64,000 nucleotides of DNA from Actimicrobium sp. CCC2.4 (GCF_034347385.1 NZ_CP133777.1:1798001-1862000); one strand, 5' to 3'. Counted from the stretch's first letter, positions 1-9,069 are shown. Numbers and translations are program-made. The notes: generated from the letters alone by a model not told the origin.

Positions 1-1152
1 TGTGGTCGTGTAGCTGGTCAGCTCGTCGAACTGGCGACCCAGGCCCAGTGCTTCGAAAGCAGCATCGGCAGCCAGCATGCCGGTTTTCATGGCGGTGTGG
101 CTGCCTTTGATACGGCTGGTATTGAGGAAGCCGGCATCGCAACCGATCAGCACGCCGCCCGGGAAGGTCAGCTTGGGCAGCGATTGCAGGCCGCCGGCAG
201 TGATTGCGCGGGCGCCGTAGGAAATGCGCTTGGCGCCAACGAAGAATTTGCTGATTTCAGGATGCGTCTTGTAGCGCTGGAATTCTTCATACGGCGACAG
301 GTACGGATTGGCGTAGCCGAGGCCGACCACGTAGCCGACAGCAACCTGATTGTTTTCGAGGTGATACAGGAAGGAGCCGCCGTAGGTGTCGTTGTCCAGC
401 GGCCAGCCGGCGGTGTGCACCACCAGGCCAGGCTGGTGCAGCTTTGGATCGATCTCCCACAATTCCTTGAGGCCCAGGCCGTAGGTTTGCGGATCCTTGC
501 CTTTGTTGAGCTGGTATTTTTCCATCAGCTGTTTGCCGAGATGGCCGCGTGCGCCTTCGGCAAAGAAGGTGTACTTCGCATGCAGCTCCATGCCCAGCTG
601 GAACGACGTGCCGGCCTGACCATGACGGTCGACACCTAGGTTGCCGGTAGCGACACCCTTGACCGAACCATCGTCGTTGTAGAGGATTTCTGCAGCGGGA
701 AAGCCGGGGAATATTTCAACGCCCAGGGCTTCTGCCTGCTGACCCAGCCACCGCACCACATTCGCCAGCGAGATCACGTAGTTGCCGTGATTCTGGAAGC
801 AGCCCGGCAGCATCCAGGTCGGTGTCTTGATGGCCTTGGTTTCGGTCAGGAACAGGAAGCGGTCTTCGGTCACTGGCGTGAGTAGCGGCGCACCCAGTTC
901 CTTCCAGTTCGGCAGCAGTTCGTTCATTGCGATAGGGTCCATCACCGCGCCGGACAGGATGTGGGCACCCAGCTCTGCTCCTTTTTCAAGCACGCACACC
1001 GTGACTTCGGTTCCCTTGGCCGCTGCCAGTTGCTTGAGCCGGATCGCGGCCGACAGGCCTGCAGGTCCGCCGCCGATGACGACGACGTCGTACTCCATGG
1101 CTTCGCGCGGGCCGTATTGATCGAGCAGAGTCTGGTTCTGGTTGTGCATCAT
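1..1152 (-). CDS. etfD: Electron transfer flavoprotein-ubiquinone oxidoreductase (N-terminal part)
   Basis: Passes electrons from reduced ETF (from acyl-CoA and amino-acid dehydrogenases) to ubiquinone at the inner membrane. The minus strand reads open for 384 codons and runs off the left edge; the family is about 550 residues, so the C-terminal 4Fe-4S part is missing here. A Rossmann FAD motif [14 protein letters not shown] lies near residues 18-31, followed by ETF-QO-typical stretches such as [23 protein letters not shown] and a late GCDAGFLN. Two adjacent ATGs could start it and no strong Shine-Dalgarno is visible; the outer one is used. It is divergent from the SDR gene. Confidence 0.93.
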   Translation of the reverse strand, partial: MMHNQNQTLLDQYGPREAMEYDVVVIGGGPAGLSAAIRLKQLAAAKGTEVTVCVLEKGAELGAHILSGAVMDPIAMNELLPNWKELGAPLLTPVTEDRFLFLTETKAIKTPTWMLPGCFQNHGNYVISLANVVRWLGQQAEALGVEIFPGFPAAEILYNDDGSVKGVATGNLGVDRHGQAGTSFQLGMELHAKYTFFAEGARGHLGKQLMEKYQLNKGKDPQTYGLGLKELWEIDPKLHQPGLVVHTAGWPLDNDTYGGSFLYHLENNQVAVGYVVGLGYANPYLSPYEEFQRYKTHPEISKFFVGAKRISYGARAITAGGLQSLPKLTFPGGVLIGCDAGFLNTSRIKGSHTAMKTGMLAADAAFEALGLGRQFDELTSYTTT

Positions 1153-1297
1153 GGAGTCACCGTAAAGTTGTAATCGAACGAACGTGCTTATTGCCCAGCA
1201 TTTTGCACGGGAATGGCTTCTCGCGCACTCAAATCATGCAGCATTCATGCAATGATAACGGCTCTAATGCAGGAACCTGCTTAACAAGGAGAAATTC

Positions 1298-2074
1298 GTG
1301 GGCATTGAAGTTAATTTTGAAGGCAAGATTGCCCTGGTCACCGGTGCTTCCAGCGGTTTGGGAGCACGTTTTGCCAAGGTCCTCGCACAGGCTGGCGCAC
1401 AGGTAGTACTGGCATCGCGCCGCATTGATCGCCTCAAAGAATTGCGCGCCGAAATCGAAGCCGACGGCGGTGCCGCCCATGTGGTCGCACTCGACGTCAC
1501 CGATTACGCCAGCATCAAGTCTGCCATTGCCCATGCCGAAACCGAAGCCGGTCCGATCGATATTCTGGTGAATAATTCAGGCGTCTCGACGACTCAACGG
1601 CTCGTTGATGTCACGCCGGAAGACTATGCCTATGTGATGGATACCAACCAGCGCGGCGCTTTTTTTGTGGCGCAGGAAGCGGCCAAGCGGATGATTGCGC
1701 GCGCCAAGGGTGATCCCAAATTACAGCACCGGATCATCAACATCGCCTCGGTGGCCGGCTTGCGCGTGCTGCCGCAGATTGGCATCTATTGCATGAGCAA
1801 ATCGGCAGTCGTGCACATGACCAAGTCAATGGCGGTTGAATGGGGGCGCTACGGCATCAATGTCAACGCGATCTGCCCGGGTTACATCAGCACCGAAATC
1901 AATGAAGAACATTTTCGCGGCGAACATGGTCAGCAACTGCTGGCAACGCTGCCGCGCAAGCGCGTTGGCAAACCGCAAGACCTCGATGGCTTGCTGTTGT
2001 TGCTGGCTTCGGAGGAGTCGCATTTCATCAATGGCGCGATCATGACTGCCGATGACGGCATGAGTGCGATGTAA
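1298..2074 (+). CDS. SDR family NAD(P)-dependent oxidoreductase
   Basis: Classical short-chain dehydrogenase, 258 residues. The nucleotide-binding motif TGASSGLG is at residues 15-22, NNSG at 92-95, the catalytic serine near 151 and the YxxxK pair at Y164/K168, followed by the NAICPGYI stretch. The start is GTG, preceded by AAGGAG with good spacing. The substrate cannot be read from sequence. Its neighbour etfD suggests acyl-CoA or 3-hydroxyacyl metabolism, but that is inference only. A hairpin with a T tract follows about 105 bases downstream, so it appears to be monocistronic. Confidence 0.88.
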   Translation: MGIEVNFEGKIALVTGASSGLGARFAKVLAQAGAQVVLASRRIDRLKELRAEIEADGGAAHVVALDVTDYASIKSAIAHAETEAGPIDILVNNSGVSTTQRLVDVTPEDYAYVMDTNQRGAFFVAQEAAKRMIARAKGDPKLQHRIINIASVAGLRVLPQIGIYCMSKSAVVHMTKSMAVEWGRYGINVNAICPGYISTEINEEHFRGEHGQQLLATLPRKRVGKPQDLDGLLLLLASEESHFINGAIMTADDGMSAM

Positions 2075-2178
2075 TACCGGCGTTCGTGCCGGCAGGTCCG
2101 GCACGCGTCGTGATGAAGGTGTTTGATGACCGTGTCGGGAGGATCGCACGGCCCGATGCAGGTGAGGTTTTGTTCCTG

Positions 2179-2213
2179 CGCTATCCCGACTTCATGCCGG
2201 ATAGCGACTTTTT
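2179..2213 (+). terminator. Putative intrinsic terminator after the SDR gene
   Basis: An 8-bp perfect stem CGCTATCC/GGATAGCG (2179-2186 with 2199-2206) with a 12-nt loop is followed two bases later by five T residues. It lies between the SDR gene and the convergent DUF3563-like gene. The long loop makes the call moderate. Confidence 0.5.
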
Positions 2214-2272
2214 CTTCATGCTCGGCAAGTCAATTTGCTGCTTCGCAGCACAGGTTGTTCGTGCAATAAAAT

Positions 2273-2548
2273 TCAATGCATTCCAGTCATCATGTTCAGC
2301 TTCGGCTGGCCGTCGCGGCGTTCCAGATCATGCATCCGGCGCTCGAGGTCAGCAATCGATGTGGACTGTGCCAGGTAGTCATCCTGTAGTGCGCGCTGGC
2401 GTGCGTCGAAGCTCTCGGAGAGGGCGTTGAGGGCAGCCATGGTGCGACTGACGATCGATTCGCCGGCAGCGTGGCCAAGTGCCGAAATGGAATCGATGAC
2501 GGAGCGGCCGAAGTTGGCGGCGTGAGGGGTATGTTGCAAGGTGGTCAT
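2273..2548 (-). CDS. Small DUF3563-like protein
   Basis: A 91-residue protein of unknown function. The start was chosen at the ATG preceded by AAGGAG rather than an upstream in-frame ATG that would add about 50 residues with no ribosome site and overlap the next gene. The C-terminal stretch DDYLAQSTSIADLERRMHDLE resembles DUF3563, a short family common in Burkholderiales (family call from memory of the motif, not a search). The N-terminus is helical and alanine/serine rich; no signal peptide or membrane segment is seen. A likely promoter sits just upstream. No function is proposed. Confidence 0.6.
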   Translation of the reverse strand: MTTLQHTPHAANFGRSVIDSISALGHAAGESIVSRTMAALNALSESFDARQRALQDDYLAQSTSIADLERRMHDLERRDGQPKLNMMTGMH

Positions 2549-2597
2549 GGAAAGCTCCTTAATATTAAAAGGCGCTGCAATGCTGCAGTGCGACATC

Positions 2598-2627
2598 ACT
2601 ATAGGAGTTCGATAGACCAATGGCCAA
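2598..2627 (-). promoter_or_regulatory. Putative promoter and dyad upstream of the DUF3563-like gene
   Basis: On the minus strand, TTGGCC (2622-2627), an 18-bp spacer and TATAGT (2598-2603) form a sigma-70-like promoter about 50 bases upstream of the ATG. Overlapping the -35 is a nested dyad: ACCAAT/ATTGGT (2616-2621, 2633-2638) around CCAAT/ATTGG. It could be an operator; its binder is unknown. Confidence 0.45.
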
Positions 2628-2681
2628 TTGTGATTGGTGATAGCTGATATGAGTTCACTGAATGCAGTATCGGAGATCGGT

Positions 2682-3242
2682 TCAGAACGATGTGCCAAGC
2701 AGATGATGTACTAGCTCTCCGGAGGTCGCGGCCGAAAATTTCTTCATCAATTTAGCTCGATGCATTTCGACAGTGCGCGGGCTCATGCCGATCTGGCGGG
2801 CAATCAGCTTGCTGGTTTTCCCTTCGACCAGCAATGCCGCGATTTCACGTTCGCGTGGTGTCAGTTTGGCGGTCACCTTGCGTTTTTCGCTGAGATCTTC
2901 GAAGGTCCAGATGCCTGCCGCATGTGGATCATCGTCGACCAGGCCGCGCCCACTGACGCGGCACCAGAACAATTCGTCATTGGCGCGTTTCATGATCCGT
3001 TCGTCCGAATACGAGCCGCGTTCGCTCATGATCGGCACGATGCGCAGGCCGGTGCGTTCAAATTCATCGGCGCTCGGATACAGAATCTGGAATGACTGCT
3101 CGGCCAATTGCTCGGGCAGATAGCCGAACATCGCTGCCAGTGAAGGATTGGCAGTGTGAATGATGCGGCGCTTGGAAACGCACAGGCCTACCGGCGCATG
3201 ATGAAAGATCAGCGCGTAATCGAGAGCGGGTTGGTCATTCAT
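2682..3242 (-). CDS. PAS domain LuxR-type transcriptional regulator
   Basis: A 186-residue single-polypeptide sensor-regulator. Residues about 10-110 form a PAS fold (HHAPVGLC, NPSLAAMFGY, then RVSGRGLVDDD), followed by a LuxR helix-turn-helix (LTPREREIAALLVEGKTSKLIARQIGMSPRTVEMHRAKL). No receiver domain or phosphoacceptor is present, so it probably senses a small ligand or redox state directly. The start chosen is the ATG reading MNDQPALDYAL; an upstream in-frame start would add 37 residues with no domain sense. It is divergent from scoAB, with an inverted repeat between them, so it may control ketone-body use (inference). Confidence 0.82.
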   Translation of the reverse strand: MNDQPALDYALIFHHAPVGLCVSKRRIIHTANPSLAAMFGYLPEQLAEQSFQILYPSADEFERTGLRIVPIMSERGSYSDERIMKRANDELFWCRVSGRGLVDDDPHAAGIWTFEDLSEKRKVTAKLTPREREIAALLVEGKTSKLIARQIGMSPRTVEMHRAKLMKKFSAATSGELVHHLLGTSF

Positions 3243-3282
3243 GGGGTCATCGCATTTTTGAATCGGTAAAGTATTTTTACGG

Positions 3283-3309
3283 TATTGTGCCCGACAGAGT
3301 CGCACAATA
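3283..3309. promoter_or_regulatory. Inverted repeat between the PAS-LuxR gene and scoA (candidate operator)
   Basis: A perfect 8-bp dyad TATTGTGC/GCACAATA separated by 11 bases lies in the short divergent intergenic region. Its position fits an operator for the adjacent PAS-LuxR regulator acting on scoAB, itself, or both. No binding data are implied. Confidence 0.4.
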
Positions 3310-3366
3310 TGCTGGTCAGCCCGGTAACTTGTGTGCTGGTCCGTATTGTTCATGAAAAGGCGAGTT

Positions 3367-4065
3367 ATGAAAAAAGTTTATCCCGACGCGGCAAGCGCGC
3401 TGGCAGGCGTGGTCCAGGATGGCCAGACCATTGCCGTCGGCGGCTTCGGTCTGTGCGGTATCCCCGAGGCCTTGATCGCTGCATTGCGCGATTCCGGCGT
3501 CACCAACCTGACCGCAATTTCGAATAATGCCGGTGTCGACGGCTTCGGCCTCGGCCAGTTGCTGGCGACGCGCCAGATCAAAAAAATGATCGCCTCGTAC
3601 GTTGGCGAGAACAAGGAATTCGAACGTCAATATCTGGCCGGTGAACTCGAACTGGAATTCACGCCGCAAGGCACGCTGGCCGAAAAGCTGCGCGCCGGCG
3701 GTGCCGGCATCCCGGCATTTTTTACCAAGACCGGCGTCGGCACCATCGTCGCAGACGGCAAGGATATCTGTGAGTTCGATGGCGAACAATACGTGATGGA
3801 ACGCTCGCTGGTGGCTGACGTCTCGCTGGTCAAGGCCTGGAAAGCGGATCGCGCCGGCAACCTGGTCTATCGCAAGACTGCCCGCAACTTCAACCCGAAC
3901 GTCGCGATGGCCGGCAAGATCACCATCGTCGAAGTCGAGGAACTGGTCGAGATCGGCGAGATCGATCCGGACCAGGTGCATACGCCGAGCATCTTCGTGC
4001 ACCGCATCGTGGTCAATGCCACCCCCGAAAAACGGATCGAACAACGCACGGTACGTGCACAGTAA
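3367..4065 (+). CDS. scoA: Succinyl-CoA:3-ketoacid CoA transferase subunit A
   Basis: The alpha subunit of SCOT, which moves CoA from succinyl-CoA to acetoacetate so that ketone bodies can enter central metabolism. The protein is 232 residues, the usual length, and starts [14 protein letters not shown] with an AAGGCGAG ribosome site; earlier in-frame starts lack support. The CoA-transferase family I motif [13 protein letters not shown] is near residues 27-39, with [11 protein letters not shown] and [22 protein letters not shown] further on. It is 13 bases from scoB, so the two are co-transcribed. Confidence 0.93.
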   Translation: MKKVYPDAASALAGVVQDGQTIAVGGFGLCGIPEALIAALRDSGVTNLTAISNNAGVDGFGLGQLLATRQIKKMIASYVGENKEFERQYLAGELELEFTPQGTLAEKLRAGGAGIPAFFTKTGVGTIVADGKDICEFDGEQYVMERSLVADVSLVKAWKADRAGNLVYRKTARNFNPNVAMAGKITIVEVEELVEIGEIDPDQVHTPSIFVHRIVVNATPEKRIEQRTVRAQ

Positions 4066-4078
4066 GCGGAGAACGAAC

Positions 4079-4732
4079 ATGGCATGGACTCGTGAACAGA
4101 TGGCTGCGCGCGCAGCGCAGGAACTGCAGGATGGCTTTTATGTGAACCTTGGAATCGGCTTGCCGACGATGGTCGCCAACTACGTACCGGCAGGTATCGA
4201 AGTCGCACTGCAATCCGAAAACGGCTTGCTCGGTATCGGCCCGTTTCCGACCGAAGATCAGGTCGACGCTGACGTCATCAACGCCGGCAAGCAAACAGTG
4301 ACCTCGTTGCCGGGCTCGTCGTATTTCAGCTCGGCGGACTCGTTTGCGATGATTCGCGGCGGCAAGATCAACCTCGCCATTCTGGGTGCGATGCAGGTGT
4401 CCGAAACGGGCGACCTGGCAAACTGGATGATCCCCGGCAAAATGGTCAAGGGCATGGGCGGCGCAATGGATCTGGTGGCCGGTGTCAAGCGCGTGGTACT
4501 GCTGATGGAACATGTCGCCAAGGCCAAGGACGGCACGACCTCGCACAAGATTCTGAAAAAGTGCGATTTGCCACTGACCGGTGTCGGCGTGGTCGACCGC
4601 ATCATTACGGATCTGTGCGTCATCGATGTCACGCCAGACGGCTTGAAGCTCATGGAGCTGGCACCCGATGTGACAGTCGCCGAAGTGGTGGAAAAAACCG
4701 GTGCGGCGCTGGATGTCAGTACGGTGTCCTGA
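4079..4732 (+). CDS. scoB: Succinyl-CoA:3-ketoacid CoA transferase subunit B
   Basis: The beta subunit of SCOT, 217 residues. It carries the active-site glutamate in the [10 protein letters not shown] stretch (about residues 49-58), the position that forms the covalent CoA-thioester in this family. Further family blocks are [28 protein letters not shown] and [15 protein letters not shown]. The start is [11 protein letters not shown] after GGAGAACGA; a longer upstream reading would overlap scoA and is rejected. An intrinsic terminator follows directly. Confidence 0.93.
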   Translation: MAWTREQMAARAAQELQDGFYVNLGIGLPTMVANYVPAGIEVALQSENGLLGIGPFPTEDQVDADVINAGKQTVTSLPGSSYFSSADSFAMIRGGKINLAILGAMQVSETGDLANWMIPGKMVKGMGGAMDLVAGVKRVVLLMEHVAKAKDGTTSHKILKKCDLPLTGVGVVDRIITDLCVIDVTPDGLKLMELAPDVTVAEVVEKTGAALDVSTVS

Positions 4733-4754
4733 ATTCAGGCAAATAGCTGTGCAG

Positions 4755-4776
4755 GCCCGGGCAACCGGGCTTTTTT
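4755..4776 (+). terminator. Intrinsic terminator of scoAB
   Basis: Stem GCCCGG/CCGGGC (4755-4760 with 4765-4770), a GCAA tetraloop, then six T residues. It sits 23 bases after the scoB stop. Confidence 0.85.
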
Positions 4777-4895
4777 AATTGTGCGCAAGTTAATTGTGAA
4801 CGATTGATTTGGGCAAGGTCACTCTTCGGCATCCGCGCGTCCCATATGATCCGCCCGACCGGTAAAATGGAGTGACTGTCATCACAGGAGCTGCC

Positions 4896-5771
4896 ATGCA
4901 AGAAGCCAGTATCAAACACGTCCAATGTCTTTCCCCTACCGGGCTGCACCGGATGGCTTACAAGGAATGGGGCGATCCGCTGAACCCTCGCGTGCTGGTG
5001 TGCGTGCATGGCGTCACACGCGTATCGGATGACTTCGATGAGCTGGCTGCCGCACTGAGCGACACGTGGCGCGTGGTGTGTCCGGATATCGTTGGCCGGG
5101 GCCGCTCCGGTCGTCTGCTCGATGCGCGCAATTATCAGCTGCCGCAATACGTCGCCGATATCGTGACCTTGCTGGCGCGCCTCGATGCCGGCACCGTTGA
5201 CTGGTTCGGCACGTCGATGGGCGGACTGATCGGCCTCGGGCTGGCGGGACTGCCCGGCAACCCGGTGCATCGCCTGATTCTCAATGACATCGGACCGACG
5301 CTCAATCCGGCTGCACTGGCGCGCATCGGTGACTACATCGGCCAGGACATGCGTTTCGCGACCTTCGAGGAAGGGGCCAGCTACATCAAATCTATTTCGC
5401 TGTCGTTTGGTCCGCACAGCGACGCGCAATGGCACAAGCTGGCCAGCGACGTACTGCGTCAGAATGCCGATGGCCAGTGGGTGCGGCACTATGATCTGGC
5501 GCTGGCAGTCCCGTTCAAAAATGCCACCGCGGAGTCGACCCTGCAAGGCGAGGCGCTGCTGTGGCATGCGTATGATGCGGTGCGCTGCCCGACCTTGCTG
5601 GTGCGCGGCGCACAATCGGACTTGCTGACGCCGGCTACGGCCCGGGAAATGACGCAGCGTGGACCGAAGGCACGGCTCGTCGAGTTGGACGGCATTGGCC
5701 ATGCGCCGACTTTCGTGCAGTCCGATCAGATCGCCCTGGTGCGGGAATTTTTGCTTGGCCAGCCGGCCTGA
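4896..5771 (+). CDS. Alpha/beta hydrolase
   Basis: A 291-residue alpha/beta-fold hydrolase starting MQEASIK after a clear AGGAG; an upstream in-frame start is less likely. The HG oxyanion motif (VCVHGVTR) is near residues 36-43 and the nucleophile elbow GTSMGG near 109-114. A late aspartate (AQSDLLTP) and a histidine (GIGHAP) complete a credible triad. There is no signal peptide, so it is cytoplasmic. The substrate is unknown. It is followed after about 36 bases by a RidA-like gene and then relA, possibly one transcription unit. Confidence 0.85.
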   Translation: MQEASIKHVQCLSPTGLHRMAYKEWGDPLNPRVLVCVHGVTRVSDDFDELAAALSDTWRVVCPDIVGRGRSGRLLDARNYQLPQYVADIVTLLARLDAGTVDWFGTSMGGLIGLGLAGLPGNPVHRLILNDIGPTLNPAALARIGDYIGQDMRFATFEEGASYIKSISLSFGPHSDAQWHKLASDVLRQNADGQWVRHYDLALAVPFKNATAESTLQGEALLWHAYDAVRCPTLLVRGAQSDLLTPATAREMTQRGPKARLVELDGIGHAPTFVQSDQIALVREFLLGQPA

Positions 5772-5807
5772 AGTTACCCGAGGTGAGCACAACAAGGACT
5801 CCAGATC

Positions 5808-6158
5808 ATGACCATACAACGCTTGCATGTCGGACCGACGCTGTCCGAAGTCGCAATCCATCGCGGCACCATTTATCTGGCGGGGCAGGTGGCCGATGAC
5901 ACTGCGCTCGACATGGCCGGCCAGACCCGCGAGGTGCTGGCGCACATCGACCGGTTGTTGCAGGAAGCCGGCAGCGACCGCAGTCGCATCCTGATGTGCC
6001 AGATATTCCTGCCTGACCTGGCCGACTTTGCCGTGTTGAATACGGTCTGGAATGACTGGGTCACGCCAGGCCAGACACCGCCGCGTGCGACGGTCCAGGC
6101 GGCACTAGCTAATCCGGCATGGCGGCTCGAAGTGCTTGTGACGGCAGCACAAAAATAA
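5808..6158 (+). CDS. RidA family protein (enamine/imine deaminase-like)
   Basis: A 116-residue member of the YjgF/YER057c/UK114 (RidA) family. It shows the family pattern of an N-terminal beta strand pair (IYLAGQVADD), the helix QTREVLAHIDRLLQEAGSDRSRI, and the C-terminal block TPPRATVQAAL..P.WRLEVLVTA. RidA itself uses an arginine in the PxRxx block to hydrolyse 2-aminoacrylate; the arginine of PPRATVQ is at the matching place. This is a divergent subgroup, so the exact substrate is uncertain. AAGGA precedes the ATG, and relA starts 15 bases after its stop. Confidence 0.82.
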   Translation: MTIQRLHVGPTLSEVAIHRGTIYLAGQVADDTALDMAGQTREVLAHIDRLLQEAGSDRSRILMCQIFLPDLADFAVLNTVWNDWVTPGQTPPRATVQAALANPAWRLEVLVTAAQK

Positions 6159-6172
6159 GGCAGCGCAGTTCG

Positions 6173-8446
6173 ATGGTTTCTTCTCTGGCATTACCCGGCG
6201 CGGCGCAGCGTGAACTGGCCTCCGGCCTCAGTGAGGCCGACGCGCAGCGCGTGGTCGATGCGCTCGCATTTGTCGCGCCGGTGTACACCGGCCGCACCGT
6301 CGTGACCGGCCAGGATGCGTGCGATTTTTCGCTCGGCGTAGCCACGACGCTGGCAGCGTTGCAGACCGATGCCGACACCCGCATTGCGGCTCTGCTGTTC
6401 GAGCTGCCGGTACTCGATCCGCTGCTGGCCGGCCAGATCGAAGCGCGCTTCGGCAAGGAAGTCGCTGTCTTCGTCGAGGATGTGCGGCAGATGATGCGCC
6501 TGCATGAACTGACCTTCGGCCAGCAGGAAGTCGGGCGCGGCAAAAACGCCGCTCAGCACGCCGCTGTCCAGCTCGAAACCTTGCGCAAGATGTTGCTGGC
6601 GATGGCGTCCGACATGCGTGTCGTGCTCGTGCGACTAGCGTCGCGGACCACCACCTTGCGTTATTTTGCCGAGCGGCGCATCGATACCGAACAGACCTAT
6701 CGCTATGCCCGCGAAACGCTGGACCTGTATGCGCCGCTGGCGAACCGGCTCGGCGTCTGGCAACTCAAATGGGAAATGGAAGACCTGTCATTCCGATTCC
6801 TGGAGCCGGCTGCCTACAAACAGATTGCCCGCATGCTGGAAGAAAAGCGCGTCGGTCGCGAGACCTTTGTCGCGTCGGCCATCCTGCGCCTGCAGTCGGA
6901 ACTGGCCACTGCCGGGATCGAAGCCGAAGTCTTTGGCCGACCCAAGCATATCTACAGCATCTGGAACAAGATGCGCGGCAAGGCCATCGATTTCTCATCG
7001 CTGAATGACGTGCGGGCTTTTCGCGTCATCGTCGATGACGTCAAAACCTGCTACGCGGTGCTCGGCATCGTGCATGACAACTGGGCACCGGTGCCGGAGG
7101 AATTCGACGATTACATCGCGCGGCCCAAGCCCAATGGCTACCAGTCGCTGCATACGATCGTGATGGCCGAGGATGGCCGCCCGCTGGAAATCCAGATCCG
7201 TACGAAAGAAATGCACTACTTTGCCGAATATGGCGTGGCGGCGCACTGGCGCTACAAGGAAAGTGGTGGTTCGAATTTCGCCGCCCGGAAATACGATGAA
7301 AAAATCGCCTGGTTGCGCCAGTTGCTGGCCTGGAAAACAGACGTCGCCGACAGCGTGGTCGGCCACGATGATGCCATGCGGCGTGAATGGGTCGACAAGC
7401 TCAAGTCTGCCACGCTGGACGACCGGATCTACGTGCTCACGCCGCAAGCGCGGGTCATCGAATTGCCCAGCGGCGCCACGCCGATCGATTTCGCGTATCA
7501 CTTGCACAGCGATGTCGGTCACCGCTGTCGTGGTGCGCGCGTCGATGGCGCGATGGTGCCGCTCAATACCGCACTCAAAAATGGCCAGACGGTCGAGATC
7601 ATCACCGCGCGTGGCGCCAGCGTGGCGCTCGGCGCAGCCGGTCCATCGCGTGACTGGCTCAGTCCGGGCTATGCGGTCAGTGCACGTACCCGCGCCAAGG
7701 TGCGGGCCTGGTTCAATGCCATTGCGCAGGAAGAGACCTTGGCGAGCGGCCGCGGCCTGATCGAAAAGACCCTGCAGCGCGAAGGCAAGACGGCGGTCAA
7801 CCTCGAGGAGCTGTCGCACAAGCTGGGATTTCTGAAGCCTGATGACCTGTATCTGGCCGTTGGCAAGGACCAGTTCAGTCTGCGTCATGTCGAGCAAGTC
7901 CTGCATGCCGACGAGGCGGGCAAGAGCGCGCCGAAAAATACCGCGCCTGCCCATGTCGTTGTCCCGAAACGCGATAGCGCTTCCAGTGTCGTCAAGGGTG
8001 CCAAGACCGGCGTGCTGGTGGTGGGCACCGATGGTTTGCTGACCCAGCTGGCGAAATGCTGCAAACCGGCACCGCCGGATCCGATCGTCGGTTTTATCAC
8101 GCGCGGCAAGGGCATTTCCATCCATCGTGCTGACTGCAAGAATTTCGCAGAGATGCAGATCCAGACCCCCGAGCGCGTGATCCAGACCAGTTGGGGAAAC
8201 TCTGCCGCCGACACGGTGTACCCGGTCGATATTTTTGTGCTGGCGGCTGACCGGCAAGGTTTGCTGCGGGATATTTCCGAAGTCTTTTTGCGCGAGAAAA
8301 TCAATGTGGTTGGCGTCAGTACCCAAAGTGCGAAAGGGCACGCACGCATGGCCTTCACTGCCGAGATCGGTTCGACCGCGCAGCTGATGAAGGCCCTGGC
8401 CGTGATCCGCGAAGTCGATGGCGTAATGGAAGTGCGGCGCGCCTGA
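6173..8446 (+). CDS. relA: GTP pyrophosphokinase RelA, (p)ppGpp synthetase I
   Basis: The stringent-response synthetase making (p)ppGpp from ATP and GTP/GDP on starved ribosomes. The start is the ATG (MVSSLALPGAAQ) just after ATAAGGC; the product has 757 residues. In order: a degenerate hydrolase domain in which the catalytic HD pair is replaced (ALLFELPVLD), the synthetase domain (GRPKHIYSIWNKM and KPNGYQSLHT), a TGS domain (ELPSGATPIDFAYHLHSDVGH), a zinc-finger-like stretch with AKCCKPAPPD, and a C-terminal ACT domain. The acidic EFDD in EEFDDYIARPKPNG is the RelA signature; SpoT-type enzymes have a basic RxKD there. It should therefore be a synthetase-only enzyme. Confidence 0.93.
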   Translation: MVSSLALPGAAQRELASGLSEADAQRVVDALAFVAPVYTGRTVVTGQDACDFSLGVATTLAALQTDADTRIAALLFELPVLDPLLAGQIEARFGKEVAVFVEDVRQMMRLHELTFGQQEVGRGKNAAQHAAVQLETLRKMLLAMASDMRVVLVRLASRTTTLRYFAERRIDTEQTYRYARETLDLYAPLANRLGVWQLKWEMEDLSFRFLEPAAYKQIARMLEEKRVGRETFVASAILRLQSELATAGIEAEVFGRPKHIYSIWNKMRGKAIDFSSLNDVRAFRVIVDDVKTCYAVLGIVHDNWAPVPEEFDDYIARPKPNGYQSLHTIVMAEDGRPLEIQIRTKEMHYFAEYGVAAHWRYKESGGSNFAARKYDEKIAWLRQLLAWKTDVADSVVGHDDAMRREWVDKLKSATLDDRIYVLTPQARVIELPSGATPIDFAYHLHSDVGHRCRGARVDGAMVPLNTALKNGQTVEIITARGASVALGAAGPSRDWLSPGYAVSARTRAKVRAWFNAIAQEETLASGRGLIEKTLQREGKTAVNLEELSHKLGFLKPDDLYLAVGKDQFSLRHVEQVLHADEAGKSAPKNTAPAHVVVPKRDSASSVVKGAKTGVLVVGTDGLLTQLAKCCKPAPPDPIVGFITRGKGISIHRADCKNFAEMQIQTPERVIQTSWGNSAADTVYPVDIFVLAADRQGLLRDISEVFLREKINVVGVSTQSAKGHARMAFTAEIGSTAQLMKALAVIREVDGVMEVRRA

Positions 8447-8518
8447 GCCAGTTTGCTGCAGACCACCAGCGTGTTCCGCTAGAAAAAGCAGTCGATTCAC
8501 AGAATCTGGAAAAACAGG

Positions 8519-8548
8519 CTGGCATATCAGCAGATACTTGGCTATACT
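8519..8548 (+). promoter_or_regulatory. Putative promoter of tRNA-Val
   Basis: CTGGCA (8519-8524), an 18-bp spacer and TATACT (8543-8548) lie 11 bases before the mature tRNA. The -10 is a good match; the -35 matches four of six positions. Confidence 0.55.
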
Positions 8549-8559
8549 TTGGCCTCTTC

Positions 8560-8636
8560 AGGCGCGTAGCTCAGCTGGTTAGAGCACTACCTTGACATGG
8601 TAGGGGTCGTTGGTTCGAGTCCAATCGTGCCTACCA
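8560..8636 (+). tRNA. tRNA-Val (anticodon GAC)
   Basis: A full 77-nt cloverleaf with encoded CCA. The acceptor stem AGGCGCG pairs with CGTGCCT (one G-U pair). The D arm contains AGCTCAGCTGGTTAGAGC. The anticodon stem CTACC/GGTAG encloses TTGACAT with GAC at 8594-8596, and the T arm has GGTTCGAGTCC. It reads GUC valine codons and stands alone with its own promoter and terminator. Confidence 0.97.
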
Positions 8637-8719
8637 AATTCGCTACTCCCGACTGCTGGTTTTGCCAGCGGTCGATGCAGTCAGACTTATTTGGCATATC
8701 TGAAGTTTGTACCAGCTCA

Positions 8720-8747
8720 ATGGAAGCGCAGTCCGGCTTCCATTTTT
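8720..8747 (+). terminator. Intrinsic terminator of tRNA-Val
   Basis: A perfect 8-bp stem ATGGAAGC/GCTTCCAT (8720-8727 with 8736-8743), an 8-nt loop, then four more T residues. It lies 84 bases after the tRNA. Confidence 0.7.
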
Positions 8748-9069
8748 GCTGTCTGGCGTTCGTGTTTCTCCCTCCCTGTTCGTTCACTTTCTGCACTAAC
8801 GCCGTGATGTGTGTTCCGGTCCTTCAGTTTCTTATGGGGCGCGCGGGCTGTCGTCCGGCGAAAAACTACCGGTCGCAACCATATGTTGCTAGGAAGTTAT
8901 TTGCAGCTCCGGTAGCCTCGATCCGCCCATTCTCGACCATCACTCGGAAGCAGCAACATTCCCGGCACGACGCCTTCGGCACCGAAGAGCCTGTCGTGCT
9001 CCTTCGATGCTGATAACCCATCATTCAGTACACCATTGAGACCACCGGCGTTATTCGCCACACGGGAGC
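8748..9069. other. Intergenic stretch with no supported gene
   Basis: About 320 bases between the tRNA terminator and the symporter gene. A frame open on the plus strand here begins inside the tRNA, has no ribosome site and no recognisable domain, so I do not call it. I see no repeat, RNA gene or clear promoter. Confidence 0.6.

Noticed and set aside
6995-8500. 501-codon open frame antisense to relA
   Set aside because: The sense strand carries TGS, zinc-finger-like and ACT domains of RelA; the antisense frame has none.
8597-9013. 138-codon plus-strand frame after tRNA-Val
   Set aside because: Its start is inside the tRNA, there is no ribosome site, a terminator hairpin lies within it, and no domain is recognisable.
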